A DNA stretch of 64,000 nt from Taklimakanibacter lacteus. GTDB lineage: Bacteria > Pseudomonadota > Alphaproteobacteria > Rhizobiales > Aestuariivirgaceae. The first letter of the stretch is position 1. Each line of letters starts with the position of its first letter. The DNA lies in NCBI GenBank assembly GCA_003576695.1, contig QOZQ01000014.1:114943-178942 (forward strand), given 5' to 3'. The position numbers and the translations under genes are program-made. Below the pieces are notes generated by a model. The model had not been told where the DNA came from, did not search any database, and saw nothing but the letters and a program-made list of their open reading frames with translations. Below are positions 16,531 through 24,661 of this stretch, piece after piece.

Positions 16531-17399
16531 ACAGCAAGCCTGAACTGAGAGTCTCTTTCGAATTCTTCCCGCCCAAGCCCGGCGAGGCCTCGGAGAATTT
16601 CTGGAAGGTGATCAAGCGGCTCGAGGAGATGAAGCCGCATTTCGTCTCGGTGACCTATGGCGCCGGCGGCACCACGCAGGAGCGCACGCTGGGCACGGTC
16701 AATTCGATCCTCGAACGCACCTCGCTCAAGCCGGCAGCGCACCTCACCTGCGTCGGCGCCCCCCGCGAGGACGTCGACAAGGTGGTGCGCGGCTACTGGG
16801 AAGCCGGCATCCGCCATATCGTCGCCTTGCGCGGCGACCCGCCGGGCGGTGTGGGCACGCGTTTCTCTCCCCATCCGCAGGGCTACCGCAATGCCGCCGA
16901 TCTGGTGCGCGGCATCCGCGAGATCGCGCCCTTCGAGGTCTCCGTCTCCGCCTATCCAGAAAAGCATCCCGAGGCCGTTTCGATCGAGGAGGACCTGGCC
17001 TTTCTCGCCGACAAGGCCGAGCATGGCGCGACGCGCGCTCTGTCGCAGTTCTTCTTCAACAATGCCGCCTTCCTGCGCTTCCGCGACCGCGTGATGGCGC
17101 GCGGCATCAAGATCGAGCTGGTGCCCGGCATATTGCCGATCACCAATTTTGCCAGGGTCAGGGAGTTCGCCGAGAAATGCGGCGCCTTCCTGCCCCCTGC
17201 CCTCGCCCAGCGCTTCCACGGCCTCGACGCCGATCCCGAGACGCGCAATCTGGTGGCGGCGATGGTGGCGGCCGAGCAGATCGACTTCCTGCGCCGCGAA
17301 GGCGTCGACAGCTTCCACTTCTATACGCTGAACCGCGCCGATCTCGTCTATGCGATCTGCCGCGTCGTCGGCCTCGGCGAGAAGGCCGAAGCGGCCTGA
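16527..17399 (+). CDS. metF: MetF, 5,10-methylenetetrahydrofolate reductase
   Basis: 290 residues. The N-terminus VSFEFFPPKPGEA, VTYGAGGTTQERT, the AHLTCVG strand and HIVALRGDPPGG are hallmark MTHFR segments of the FAD-binding TIM barrel; FHFYTLNRADLVYAI closes it. It reduces methylene-THF to methyl-THF, the methyl donor for methionine synthesis. The GTG start overlaps the regulator gene by 4 bp (GTGA), so expression should follow that protein. A weak stem (CCACTCC/GGAGTGG, 17443-17462) lies 44 bp after the stop. Confidence 0.96.
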   Translation: MNSKPELRVSFEFFPPKPGEASENFWKVIKRLEEMKPHFVSVTYGAGGTTQERTLGTVNSILERTSLKPAAHLTCVGAPREDVDKVVRGYWEAGIRHIVALRGDPPGGVGTRFSPHPQGYRNAADLVRGIREIAPFEVSVSAYPEKHPEAVSIEEDLAFLADKAEHGATRALSQFFFNNAAFLRFRDRVMARGIKIELVPGILPITNFARVREFAEKCGAFLPPALAQRFHGLDADPETRNLVAAMVAAEQIDFLRREGVDSFHFYTLNRADLVYAICRVVGLGEKAEAA

Positions 17400-17574
17400 A
17401 GGCCGTGCTGCCAGAGCCAAACCCTCCATAGCCGCCCTGCGCCCACTCCTATTTGGGAGTGGCCGATGCCGTGCCGAGCCTTACAGGCTCACGCGTCGGC
17501 GATTGCGAATTCACCGATCCCGGCAAGGCGTTTCCGAGCGCCGCAAAAATGCTCCATCGAATTGTTCGGGAAGC

Positions 17575-17761
17575 TCAATTCTTCCAGTCTTCCATTTCAT
17601 TGCGGGCCCACACTTTCGTGATGGCCGGATGCGCGGTCACGCGGTCATACATCGCGCGCATATTGGGATGCTTCTTGAAGAAGGCGGGCACGTCGAGATT
17701 CCATGTCGCCAGCATGGCGGCATAGATGTCCGCCACGCACATTTTCTCGCCCAGTATGTAG
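17575..17761 (-). pseudogene. Duplicated 3' fragment of the glutathione S-transferase gene
   Basis: Positions 17579-17761 repeat 18671-18853 of the intact GST gene with only two base differences in 183 bp. The copy encodes the last 60 or so residues (ILGEKMCVADIYAAML onward, ending MEDWKN) and has its own stop at 17575. Upstream of 17761 the homology stops abruptly at GACATTTCGGTGA, a motif repeated elsewhere in the adjacent scar. A 69-residue frame starting inside the flank exists, but it lacks the thioredoxin domain, so this is a relic. Confidence 0.9.
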
Positions 17762-17763
17762 AC

Positions 17764-17954
17764 ATTTCGGTGATGTGGTGTCACCGAAATCCTTACTCAT
17801 CAAACCCGTGTGCCGCGAAGCTGTTCTTTGCAATATCAAGACCAGTGGTGGTAATCTTCGTCATGGTGGATGGCTCCTCAGATGGACTTTACAACGGACC
17901 CATCTTGGCACATCAGATGCCGATGGCGGGCGCCGTCCACCACATCACCGAAAT
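17764..17954 (-). mobile_element. IS110-family relic bounded by 17-bp inverted repeats
   Basis: The block is flanked by perfect inverted repeats: ATTTCGGTGATGTGGTG at 17764-17780 and its complement CACCACATCACCGAAAT at 17938-17954. Inside, on the minus strand, are the start of an IS110-type transposase and the roughly 75 bp leading into it (ACGGCGCCCGCCATCGGCAT...), which resembles the 5' leader of such elements. The rest of the transposase is gone. IS110 elements encode a guide (bridge) RNA in their non-coding end; whether any of it survives here is not known. Confidence 0.65.
17793..17864 (-). pseudogene. N-terminal fragment of an IS110-family transposase
   Basis: Twenty-three codons read MTKITTTGLDIAKNSFAAHG followed by FDE and a stop. 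The pattern GLDIAK.xF..HG is the N-terminal DEDD-domain motif of IS110 transposases, whose first catalytic aspartate is in GLD. GAGGAG lies upstream of the ATG. The frame ends where the sequence switches to the inverted-repeat motif, so it is a truncated, inactive copy. Confidence 0.75.
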
Positions 17955-17986
17955 TCCTGTAATCAAAATTCGAAAATCCGGCACGA

Positions 17987-18469
17987 TCACTGGCAGATCG
18001 GCGCTTGCCTAGCCAATGCAGCGCAATTCGCAGAACCTTGTTTTGAAATCATAACGTCTTCCCAACATCGCTGTACCACTAGCCAGCATTGAGCTATCTT
18101 TTCATTCTTCGCAAATTGCAGCCCGCCGCTACCAACCGCCATACCTAAAACCTCAGCGGAACCTGCCGCAAGCTCTGGATTCTTTCCGTCCTGCACAAGC
18201 TCGAGAAGCCAGTTATGGGATTTTTTCTCCCAATCGGATTGTTCAGGATACGATTTGCCCTGACCTCGCACAACCACTACATAAAAGGCAAATCGCAACC
18301 TTGCCAACGCATTCGAACGAACAGCAAGTGGATAAACCTCTGTAGCAGCCTTAAAGGGTTCCCCAGCATTCCACAACTCGTGAGCCGTCTTCAGTGAATC
18401 CGCCATAGAATGGCTAGAGACCACAAATAGGACGAGTAGAGCAGAAACGAAGTGTCCATATCTTTTCAT
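17987..18469 (-). CDS. Exported protein of unknown function, base composition unlike neighbours
   Basis: 160 residues from ATG 18469: a signal peptide (MKRYGHFVSALLVLFVVSSH, cleavage near SMA-DSL), then a helical, TPR/Sel1-like stretch (AHELWNAGEPFKAATEVYPL) and a cysteine-containing C-terminus (AQCWLVVQRCWEDV, ending APICQ). I do not recognise a family. The region is visibly richer in A and T than the surrounding genes and uses codons rare in them, which with the IS relic on one side and tandem repeats on the other suggests transfer. Upstream in-frame starts at 18487 (ATG) and 18490 (TTG) are possible. Confidence 0.65.
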   Translation of the reverse strand: MKRYGHFVSALLVLFVVSSHSMADSLKTAHELWNAGEPFKAATEVYPLAVRSNALARLRFAFYVVVVRGQGKSYPEQSDWEKKSHNWLLELVQDGKNPELAAGSAEVLGMAVGSGGLQFAKNEKIAQCWLVVQRCWEDVMISKQGSANCAALARQAPICQ

Positions 18470-18571
18470 GCTCGCATTCACCTTCATCAATATCTCATGC
18501 CAGCGTTGTATCGATCCTCGATAACTTGTCCTTGCGCTTCAAGTGTCAAGTCCTCAAGTCTGGTATTATTA

Positions 18572-18647
18572 GACATTTCGACATTTCGGTGACAGTGCAT
18601 TTAACTTTGCACAGGACATTTCGGTGAGTGCACTTAACTTTGCACAA
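18572..18647. repeat. Tandem repeat with GACATTTCGGTGA units
   Basis: Two near-identical units, 18580-18614 (35 bp) and 18615-18647 (33 bp), each read GACATTTCGGTGA then GTGCA(T/C)TTAACTTTGCACA, with a broken third unit start at 18572. The second half is an imperfect palindrome (GTGCA...TGCAC). The 13-mer also occurs at 17761-17773. The pattern resembles leftover ends of an insertion sequence; no transposase frame accompanies it. Confidence 0.7.
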
Positions 18648-18666
18648 GCTGCGATCACCGCCACGG

Positions 18667-19305
18667 CTAGTTCTTCCAGTCTTCCATTTCATTGCGGGCC
18701 CACACTTTCGCGATGGCCGGATGCGCGGTCACGCGGTCATACATCGCGCGCATATTGGGATGCTTCTTGAAGAAGGCGGGCACGTCGAGATTCCAGGTCG
18801 CCAGCATGGCGGCATAGATGTCCGCCACGCACATTTTCTCGCCCAGTATGTAGGGCTTCTCGCCCAGCGCCTCGGCATAGATTTCCCATTCCCGCGCCAT
18901 GCGCGTGAGCGCCGCCGATTTCACGCATTTACCGCCATTCTGGTCGGTGGTGTAGCGGTCGGGATAATAGGCCCTGAGATCGGTCATATAGATATTGGTG
19001 GCGAGATAGACGATCCAGCGCAGATAGCGCGACCGGGCAGGATCGGCGACGGGCGGCGCCAGGTCGATCTTCGGATATTTGTCGGCCAGATAGATCGATA
19101 TGGCCGCGGACTCGGTCATGATCTCCCCATCCGGCAGACGCAGCGCCGGCACCTGCCCCAGCGGATTGACGCGGGCGAGCTTTTCCGGCACCTGACCGTC
19201 CGGCGACCGTTCGACGAGTTCGACTTCATAGGGCGTCCCCGCCGTTTCAAGAATGGCCTCGACCACGACTGAGCCCGAACCCGGACGCCCGTAAAGCCTG
19301 TACAT
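18667..19305 (-). CDS. Glutathione S-transferase family protein
   Basis: 212 residues from ATG 19305 (MYRLYGRPGSGSVVVEA), chosen because GAGAGG sits 7 bp upstream. The N-terminal thioredoxin-like domain has the Ser-type active-site region GRPGSGSV and the GSH-binding cis-proline/ESAA signature (GQVPALRL, MTESAAISIYLADKYP). The C-terminal domain is helical (about 85-212, with ILGEKMCVADIYAAML). Substrate unknown; GSTs conjugate or reduce electrophiles with glutathione in the cytoplasm. Its last 183 bp are duplicated 1,092 bp away, across the mobile-DNA scar. Confidence 0.92.
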   Translation of the reverse strand: MYRLYGRPGSGSVVVEAILETAGTPYEVELVERSPDGQVPEKLARVNPLGQVPALRLPDGEIMTESAAISIYLADKYPKIDLAPPVADPARSRYLRWIVYLATNIYMTDLRAYYPDRYTTDQNGGKCVKSAALTRMAREWEIYAEALGEKPYILGEKMCVADIYAAMLATWNLDVPAFFKKHPNMRAMYDRVTAHPAIAKVWARNEMEDWKN

Positions 19306-19413
19306 GCACATACCTCTCATCAAGTCTTCGCTGGCTCTTTTTTCCACCTCCTGCGGGAAAAGTCACTTGCTTGTGGCGCATGGGCGTCTGAAACTGCTGC
19401 GGGGGACTGACCA

Positions 19414-20343
19414 ATGACGACCAAACGCGGGGGCCGGGGAAAGGACCAGGCGCCGGACGGTGAGCCGGTGCGCTTCTCCTATTCGACCGCCGACCAGCCC
19501 CTCTTGCAGCGCACCGTCATCCAGGCGATCGAGAAGATCGGCGGACAGGCCAAGCTCAAGAGGCTCTATGACCGGCGCAACCAGGAGCGTCAGCCGGGCG
19601 AAAGCTTCTTTGCTACCGCCTTGCGGCTGCTGAGAATCGCCGTCGATTTCGACCGCTCCCCGCTCGATCTATGCCCGACGGAGGGCCCGGTCATCTTCAT
19701 CGCCAACCATCCTTACGGCGTGCTCGACGGCATCAGCCTCGCCTGGCTGTCGACGCTGGTCCGGCCCGACACCAAGGTGCTCGCCAATTCCGTGCTCTGC
19801 CAGATTCCGGAAGCGCAGGACAATCTGCTGCCCGTCGACTTCGCCGGCACGCGCGCGGCGCGCGAGACCAATGTGCGCTCGCGGCTCACGGCGCAATCCT
19901 GGCTGCGCACCGGCCATGCCATCGGCATATTCCCCGGCGGCGGCGTGTCGACCAGCGAGCGCCCGCATAAGGGTCCCGCCGTCGAATTGCCCTGGGCGCC
20001 TTTCACCGCGAAGCTCATCCGCGCCTCGCGCGCGGTGGTCATTCCGGTCTTCTTCGTCGGGCAGAACAGCCGCCTGTTCCAGCTCGCCAGCCACATCAGC
20101 GATACGCTGCGCCTGTCGCTGGTCTTCCGCGAGACGGCGCGCCGCATGGGCACGAAGCTCACCATGCGGGTGGGATCGCCCATTCCCTTCAGCGAGATCG
20201 CCCATATCGAGGACCGCGCCGAGCTGGTGAAGGAATTGCGCCGGCGCACTTTCGCTTTGGCCCGGCCCGGCGACATCAAGGGCGCCAGGCCCGATCATCA
20301 TTTGCGCGAGATCCGCAAATGGGTGCCCAAGGAAGAAGACTGA
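19414..20343 (+). CDS. PlsC-like lysophospholipid/ornithine-lipid type acyltransferase
   Basis: 309 residues. The acyltransferase core runs from about 75 to 270: IANHPYGVLDGISLAWL (about 96-112) is the catalytic HP.G..DG form seen in the OlsA/hemolysin-like branch, and GIFPGGGVST supplies the phosphate-binding block. It would transfer an acyl chain from acyl-ACP or acyl-CoA to a lyso-lipid at the inner membrane. The charged N-terminal 25 residues are not conserved. No partner olsB-like gene is nearby, so the acceptor lipid is undetermined. Confidence 0.82.
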   Translation: MTTKRGGRGKDQAPDGEPVRFSYSTADQPLLQRTVIQAIEKIGGQAKLKRLYDRRNQERQPGESFFATALRLLRIAVDFDRSPLDLCPTEGPVIFIANHPYGVLDGISLAWLSTLVRPDTKVLANSVLCQIPEAQDNLLPVDFAGTRAARETNVRSRLTAQSWLRTGHAIGIFPGGGVSTSERPHKGPAVELPWAPFTAKLIRASRAVVIPVFFVGQNSRLFQLASHISDTLRLSLVFRETARRMGTKLTMRVGSPIPFSEIAHIEDRAELVKELRRRTFALARPGDIKGARPDHHLREIRKWVPKEED

Positions 20344-20358
20344 TCTCCGGCAGGAGAA

Positions 20359-21129
20359 TTACCTGATGCAGACGATGAAGAGACGCGGGAACCGCAGCAG
20401 CACCTTCCCGTCGCTCGCGCGCGGATAGGCCCTGGCGATGCGCTCGAGATAGAGCGCCAGGAAGCCCTTGCGCTCGGCCTCATCAAGGGGATCGAGATAG
20501 GGTCTGAGACCCGTGCCCTTCACCCATTCGACGATGCCCTCCGGCCCGTCGAGGGGATGGTTGTAGATCGTGTGCCAGATGTCGATCCGCGCCGCCTCAG
20601 GCTTAAGCTCATTATAATAGGAATGGGGTGTGGGAAGCAGATCGCGTACCCGGCTGAGGGTCTTGAGCTTGTCGGCCCAGCTGCCGGCAAGTGCGGTCTC
20701 GCGCATCGCCACATGCGAAGGCTCGTTGAGATTGTCCGGCATCTGCACCGCCAGCACGCCCCCTTTGGGCAGTCCGCGCAACAGCCGCTGCAGCACCCGC
20801 ACATGATCCGGCACCCATTGGAAGACGGCATTGGCGAACAGGAGATCGGCCTTCCCATCCGGTTGCCAGGTCGCGAGATCGCCGTCCATGAACTCGGCCC
20901 GCGGATAGGTTTTCCGCGCCTTGGCCAGCATGTCGGACGAGGAATCGAGCCCGATGATGCGCGCCCTGGGGTAGCAATCGATCAGCAGCTCTGTGGAGTT
21001 GCCCGGCCCGCAGCCAAGGTCATAGACGAGATGCGGGGCACTGAGCGGCACCTGCGCCAGGAGATCGCGCGCCGCACGCGTGCGCTCATCGGTGAATTTG
21101 AGATACTGCTCTGAGGACCAGTCAGCCAT
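20359..21129 (-). CDS. tam: Tam, trans-aconitate 2-methyltransferase
   Basis: 256 residues, the usual length. [20 protein letters not shown], the SAM loop [15 protein letters not shown] (about 34-48), [13 protein letters not shown] and [12 protein letters not shown] are characteristic of Tam. It methylates trans-aconitate, a spontaneous isomer that inhibits the citric acid cycle. It converges with the acyltransferase gene and is monocistronic. The start is the first ATG, ahead of a short gap to the acyl-CoA dehydrogenase gene. Confidence 0.93.
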   Translation of the reverse strand: MADWSSEQYLKFTDERTRAARDLLAQVPLSAPHLVYDLGCGPGNSTELLIDCYPRARIIGLDSSSDMLAKARKTYPRAEFMDGDLATWQPDGKADLLFANAVFQWVPDHVRVLQRLLRGLPKGGVLAVQMPDNLNEPSHVAMRETALAGSWADKLKTLSRVRDLLPTPHSYYNELKPEAARIDIWHTIYNHPLDGPEGIVEWVKGTGLRPYLDPLDEAERKGFLALYLERIARAYPRASDGKVLLRFPRLFIVCIR

Positions 21130-21216
21130 GGCTTCCTATGCCATGGCTGACCTTGAAGTTCACGCCGACTTTTCACAGGGCCGGTCAGAGTCGCGAATGT
21201 GACTCGCGCTATTGAC

Positions 21217-22359
21217 TTAGAAAATGCTGTCGATCGGCTGCCCGAGCGCCATGGCGCCGGCATATTCGGCCTGCGGGCCGCTCTGCAGCGGATGGTAGCG
21301 CGCAGCCTGGATGTCGCGGAAATGCTTCTCGAGCTTCTGCGCCCGGTAGAAGCCGGCGCCACCCGCCGCTTCCATGGCAAGCTCGACCGCGCGGATCGCG
21401 TTCTCGGCCGTGAGTTGGCGGCCGATCATCACTTCATTGATCGTATCCGCCGAGGGCGCGTTGCGCCTGACCTGCGCCAGCATGGACGCATGGGCCATCT
21501 GCGCGGCCCGCAAATGGGTGTCCATCTGGCCGACCAGCATCATGACATTGCGGTCCGGACGCCGCTTCCTGGCAAGATCGACCGCGATGTCGCGCGCACT
21601 TTCGGCGACCCCGACATAGACGGAATAGACCAGCGGGAAGGCGATGGTGGCGATGATCTGGAACAGCGGGTGCCATTCGCCGGCCTTGCGCTTGACCGCG
21701 ATGGCCGCATCGGGAACGACATGCCCGTCGATCACCACGTCATGCGAGCCCGTGCCGCGCATGCCGAGCGTGCGCCAGTTGTCCATCACCTTCACATTGG
21801 GCGAATTCATCGGAATGCCGAAATGCAGCACCTCGCCGTCGCAGACGGCTCCGGTCATCAGGAGATCGCCGATGGGGGCGGCCGAGGTGAAGACCTTGCG
21901 CGCCGTGATGCGATAGCCACCCTCGACCTTCTCGGCCTTGCCCGATCCCGCGATCCAGTCCGATCCGCCGCTCGACAACAGGATGATGCGCTCGGCCGCG
22001 ATCCGCTTGAGCAAGGGCTCGACCGCGGCGACCTTCTGATGCGTATAGCGCCAGGCCGGGATGGCGACCTGATGCGTATGCATCGAGAAGGCCAGCGCCG
22101 TCGAGGCGCAATGGTGGGCCAGGATGCGCAGCATCTCGGACAGCTCGTCGACCGACGCGCCACCGCCGCCCAGCGCGCGCGGCACGCCGGCTTCGACAAG
22201 CCCCGCTTCCTTGAGCGCTTTGAGATTGTGGCCGACGAATTGGTCTTCGTCCTGAGGCGCCGCGGCGGCGAAGAGCTGACCGAGCCGATGGGCGGTCTCG
22301 GTAATGTCGACGTCGAAGGCTGCCGCCTTGGCGGTCGGGATGGGGTGAATTTGGGCCAT
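21217..22359 (-). CDS. Acyl-CoA dehydrogenase family flavoprotein
   Basis: 380 residues from ATG 22359 (MAQIHPIPTAKAAAFD), with CGAGG upstream; the open frame to 23262 is a shadow of the divergent gene. All three domains are present: helical N-domain (VPRALGGGGASVDELSEML), beta middle domain (GWIAGSG-type loop, YRITARKVFTSAAPIGD) and C-terminal helices (EVMIGRQLTAENAIRAVELAMEAAGG). The middle and C-terminal parts resemble monooxygenase-like members such as DszC/SfnB as much as true dehydrogenases, so the reaction is uncertain. The divergent HxlR regulator probably controls it. Confidence 0.85.
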   Translation of the reverse strand: MAQIHPIPTAKAAAFDVDITETAHRLGQLFAAAAPQDEDQFVGHNLKALKEAGLVEAGVPRALGGGGASVDELSEMLRILAHHCASTALAFSMHTHQVAIPAWRYTHQKVAAVEPLLKRIAAERIILLSSGGSDWIAGSGKAEKVEGGYRITARKVFTSAAPIGDLLMTGAVCDGEVLHFGIPMNSPNVKVMDNWRTLGMRGTGSHDVVIDGHVVPDAAIAVKRKAGEWHPLFQIIATIAFPLVYSVYVGVAESARDIAVDLARKRRPDRNVMMLVGQMDTHLRAAQMAHASMLAQVRRNAPSADTINEVMIGRQLTAENAIRAVELAMEAAGGAGFYRAQKLEKHFRDIQAARYHPLQSGPQAEYAGAMALGQPIDSIF

Positions 22360-22554
22360 GAAAATACCTCGGGGTCGGAAACGCCTCTCCGCCAGCATCA
22401 TCCCATTGACCCCGTCCCTTCTCCAGTCCCGGAAGTGTACCGGCCGTCCCCGGGAGGGTGCCGCCATACGGGTCGCCGGTCTCAAAACTGTACTGGACTC
22501 GCGGCAGGTCCTTGCGTAGCGTCCACTTCGAGGGCCTGACCACAGGAGTTGATT

Positions 22555-23259
22555 GTGGAACACGGCAGTTATGGGCAGTTTTGCCCGGTCGCGATGGCGG
22601 CCGAGGTCTTTTGCACAAGATGGACGGCGCTGGTGCTGCGCGAGATCTTGTGCGGCAGCACGCGCTTCAACGACATCCGCCGCGGCGTGCCGCGCATGTC
22701 GCCGACCCTTTTGTCCAAACGCCTGAAAGACCTCAAGAAAACCGGTATCATCTATACCAGGCAGGGGCGCCAGGCGGGCGGCGTCGAATATGTGCTGACG
22801 GAGGCCGGCGAGGAATTGCGCCCGCTTGTGATGTCGCTCGGCATCTGGGGCCAGCGCTGGGTCGAATCGAAGCTTTCGCTCAAGAATCTCGACCCCTCTC
22901 TCCTCATGTGGGACATGCGCCGCCATCTCGATCCCAGGCCCCTGCCAGAAAAGCGCTGCACCATCCATTTCGAATATCCCGAGCTCGAAGACCCGCGGCG
23001 CAACTGGTGGCTGGTGATCGACAAGGGCATGGTCGATCTTTGCCTCGTCGATCCGGGGCATGAGATCGATCTCTCCGTGACGGGATCGCTCAGGGCGATG
23101 ACGGCGATCTGGATGGGCCTTTCGACCGTCGACAAGGAAGTGGACCAGGGCGCGCTCGACCTCACCGGCGATCCGGCCATCGCGCGCGCGATGCAGAAAT
23201 GGCTGGGCCTCAGCCCCTTCGCCAAGGAAAAGAGCCGGATCGACGCCCGCGCCGCATAG
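22555..23259 (+). CDS. HxlR-family transcriptional regulator with C-terminal extension
   Basis: 234 residues from GTG 22555, with AGGAG at 6-bp spacing; the TTG at 22549 overlaps that site and is less likely. The HxlR winged helix (about 9-105) shows FCPVAMAAEVFCTRWTALVLRE and RMSPTLLSKRLKDLKKTGII, with the conserved Cys11 that in some members senses redox or aldehyde stress. A C-terminal domain of about 110 residues (CTIHFEYPELEDPRRNWWLV...) is SCP2-like and may bind a lipid or other ligand. It is divergent from the acyl-CoA dehydrogenase gene. Confidence 0.87.
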   Translation: MEHGSYGQFCPVAMAAEVFCTRWTALVLREILCGSTRFNDIRRGVPRMSPTLLSKRLKDLKKTGIIYTRQGRQAGGVEYVLTEAGEELRPLVMSLGIWGQRWVESKLSLKNLDPSLLMWDMRRHLDPRPLPEKRCTIHFEYPELEDPRRNWWLVIDKGMVDLCLVDPGHEIDLSVTGSLRAMTAIWMGLSTVDKEVDQGALDLTGDPAIARAMQKWLGLSPFAKEKSRIDARAA

Positions 23260-23301
23260 CATCGGCCCGAAAAGTTGCAGACTTTTCGGATAAGCCGATG
23301 C
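23259..23301. terminator. Hairpin between convergent HxlR and ABC permease genes
   Basis: GCATCGGCCCGAAAAG...CTTTTCGGATAAGCCGATGC folds into a long stem starting at the HxlR stop codon. This GCATCGGcCCGAAAAG type of palindrome is a widespread intergenic element in Hyphomicrobiales; here it can serve as a bidirectional terminator. Confidence 0.6.
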
Positions 23302-23313
23302 GAATGGAGAGAT

Positions 23314-24003
23314 CTACCCTGCCCGGTATCCGCGCCGCATGCGCCTTTCGAAATGGCGCGCCAGCAGCGACATGGGCCAGGCGAGCAGGAAATAGAGGGC
23401 GCCCGCCAGCACGAAGAGATGCATGGGCAGGAACGACATCATCGCCAGGTCTTTCGCGCGCAGCATCAGTTCGGGGGCGGTGATCAGCGAGCACAGCGAT
23501 GTATCCTTCAGCAGGCTGATGAACAGGTTCATCATCGGCGGCAGGATCACGCGCATCGCCTGCGGCAGGATGATCCAGCGGAAGCTCGTGAACGGCGTCA
23601 TGCCGACCGAAGCCGCCGCTTCGCGCTGGCCCTTATGGACGGCGAGGATTCCGGCCCGGAACACTTCGGCGAAATAGCCGCCTCCGCTCATGCCGAGGCC
23701 GATGAAGCCGGCGACGAAGGCATCGAGCACGATGCCGACCGGCAGCAGGCCGAAATAGAGGATGAAGAGGATGGCAAGTGCCGGAATGCCGCGCGCCAGC
23801 TCGACATAGCCGGTGGCGAAAGCCCTGAGCAACCTGTTGCGCGACAGCTTGCCCAGCGCCAGGAGGAAACCGATCGCCAGAGCCAGCAGGAAGGAAGCGG
23901 CGGTGAGCTTGATGGTGACCCATATGGCGGGCAGCAGCTGCGGCCACCAGCTGGCCCAGTTCTCCTCATAGGTGGCGAAGAAGCTGGCAAGGTCCGAGAT
24001 CAT
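23314..24003 (-). CDS. Polar amino-acid ABC transporter permease 2 (HisM/GlnP type)
   Basis: 229 residues from ATG 24003, with GAGGG 7 bp upstream; it overlaps the preceding permease by 4 bp (ATGA). Five predicted membrane helices and the EAA loop AVHKGQREAAASVGMTPFTSFRWIILPQ (about 131-158) that docks on the ATPase. With the first permease it forms the inner-membrane channel of an uptake system for an amino acid or similar small polar solute. The open frame extending to 24759 is a shadow of permease 1. Confidence 0.93.
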   Translation of the reverse strand: MISDLASFFATYEENWASWWPQLLPAIWVTIKLTAASFLLALAIGFLLALGKLSRNRLLRAFATGYVELARGIPALAILFILYFGLLPVGIVLDAFVAGFIGLGMSGGGYFAEVFRAGILAVHKGQREAAASVGMTPFTSFRWIILPQAMRVILPPMMNLFISLLKDTSLCSLITAPELMLRAKDLAMMSFLPMHLFVLAGALYFLLAWPMSLLARHFERRMRRGYRAG

Positions 24004-24656
24004 AGCCATGCCCTCTGCTGGCGTTCCAGCCGGTCGACGAGCCGCGCCATGGGAAAGGCGAGCACGAAATAGATGAGCGCGACGAGGAGATAGATGAAAG
24101 CGGTCTCGAAGGTCGAGGCCACCAGCGTTCGCGCATAGAACATGATCTCGGGCGCGGCGATCGCCGAGACCACGGCCGTGTCCTTGAAGAGGGCAATGGC
24201 GTAATTGCCGGTCGGCGGCAGCGTCATCCGCCAGGTTTGCGGCAGAATGATGTAGCGCATCGCCATCCAGGGCGTCATGCCGACCGACAGCGAGGCCTCG
24301 CGCTGCCCCACATGGATGGCGGCGATCCCGGCGCGGAACACTTCGGCGAGCACCGCTCCGCCATTGAGGCCGAGCCCGATGACGGCGGCAAGGAAGGACG
24401 GGATCTTGTAGCCGAGATAGGGCAGGCCGAAATAGATGATGAAGAGCTGGGCCAGCACCGGCGTATTGCGGAAAAGCTCGATATAGGCGGCGATGATCCA
24501 GTTGAGCCAGGTGATGCGCGCCCGCTGGATAAGAGCCAGCGTGAGCCCCAGGATGATCGCGATGATGAGGGAAACGAGCGTGATCGTGACGGTGGTGACG
24601 GCGCCGAGCAGCAGCGGGGGCCCGAGCGTTGCGATCTTGCCGAGGATCACATCCAT
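24000..24656 (-). CDS. Polar amino-acid ABC transporter permease 1 (HisQ type)
   Basis: 218 residues, with membrane helices at about 13-40, 55-77, 85-105, 140-160 and 185-208. The EAA loop AIHVGQREASLSVGMTPWMAMRYIILPQ precedes the fourth. ELFRNTPVLAQLFIIYFGLP is the usual His/Glu/Gln/Arg family permease signature. It follows the ATPase gene by 5 bp and overlaps permease 2. Confidence 0.93.
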   Translation of the reverse strand: MDVILGKIATLGPPLLLGAVTTVTITLVSLIIAIILGLTLALIQRARITWLNWIIAAYIELFRNTPVLAQLFIIYFGLPYLGYKIPSFLAAVIGLGLNGGAVLAEVFRAGIAAIHVGQREASLSVGMTPWMAMRYIILPQTWRMTLPPTGNYAIALFKDTAVVSAIAAPEIMFYARTLVASTFETAFIYLLVALIYFVLAFPMARLVDRLERQQRAWL

Positions 24657-24661
24657 GAAGC

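Noticed and set aside
17453..18092. Plus-strand frames in the scar region
   Set aside because: They read through the GST fragment and IS110 leader in the wrong direction and share no domain.
21217..23262. 681-codon open frame extending the acyl-CoA dehydrogenase N-terminus
   Set aside because: The first 300 codons lie antisense to the HxlR gene and have no acyl-CoA dehydrogenase character; the real start with a ribosome site is at 22359.
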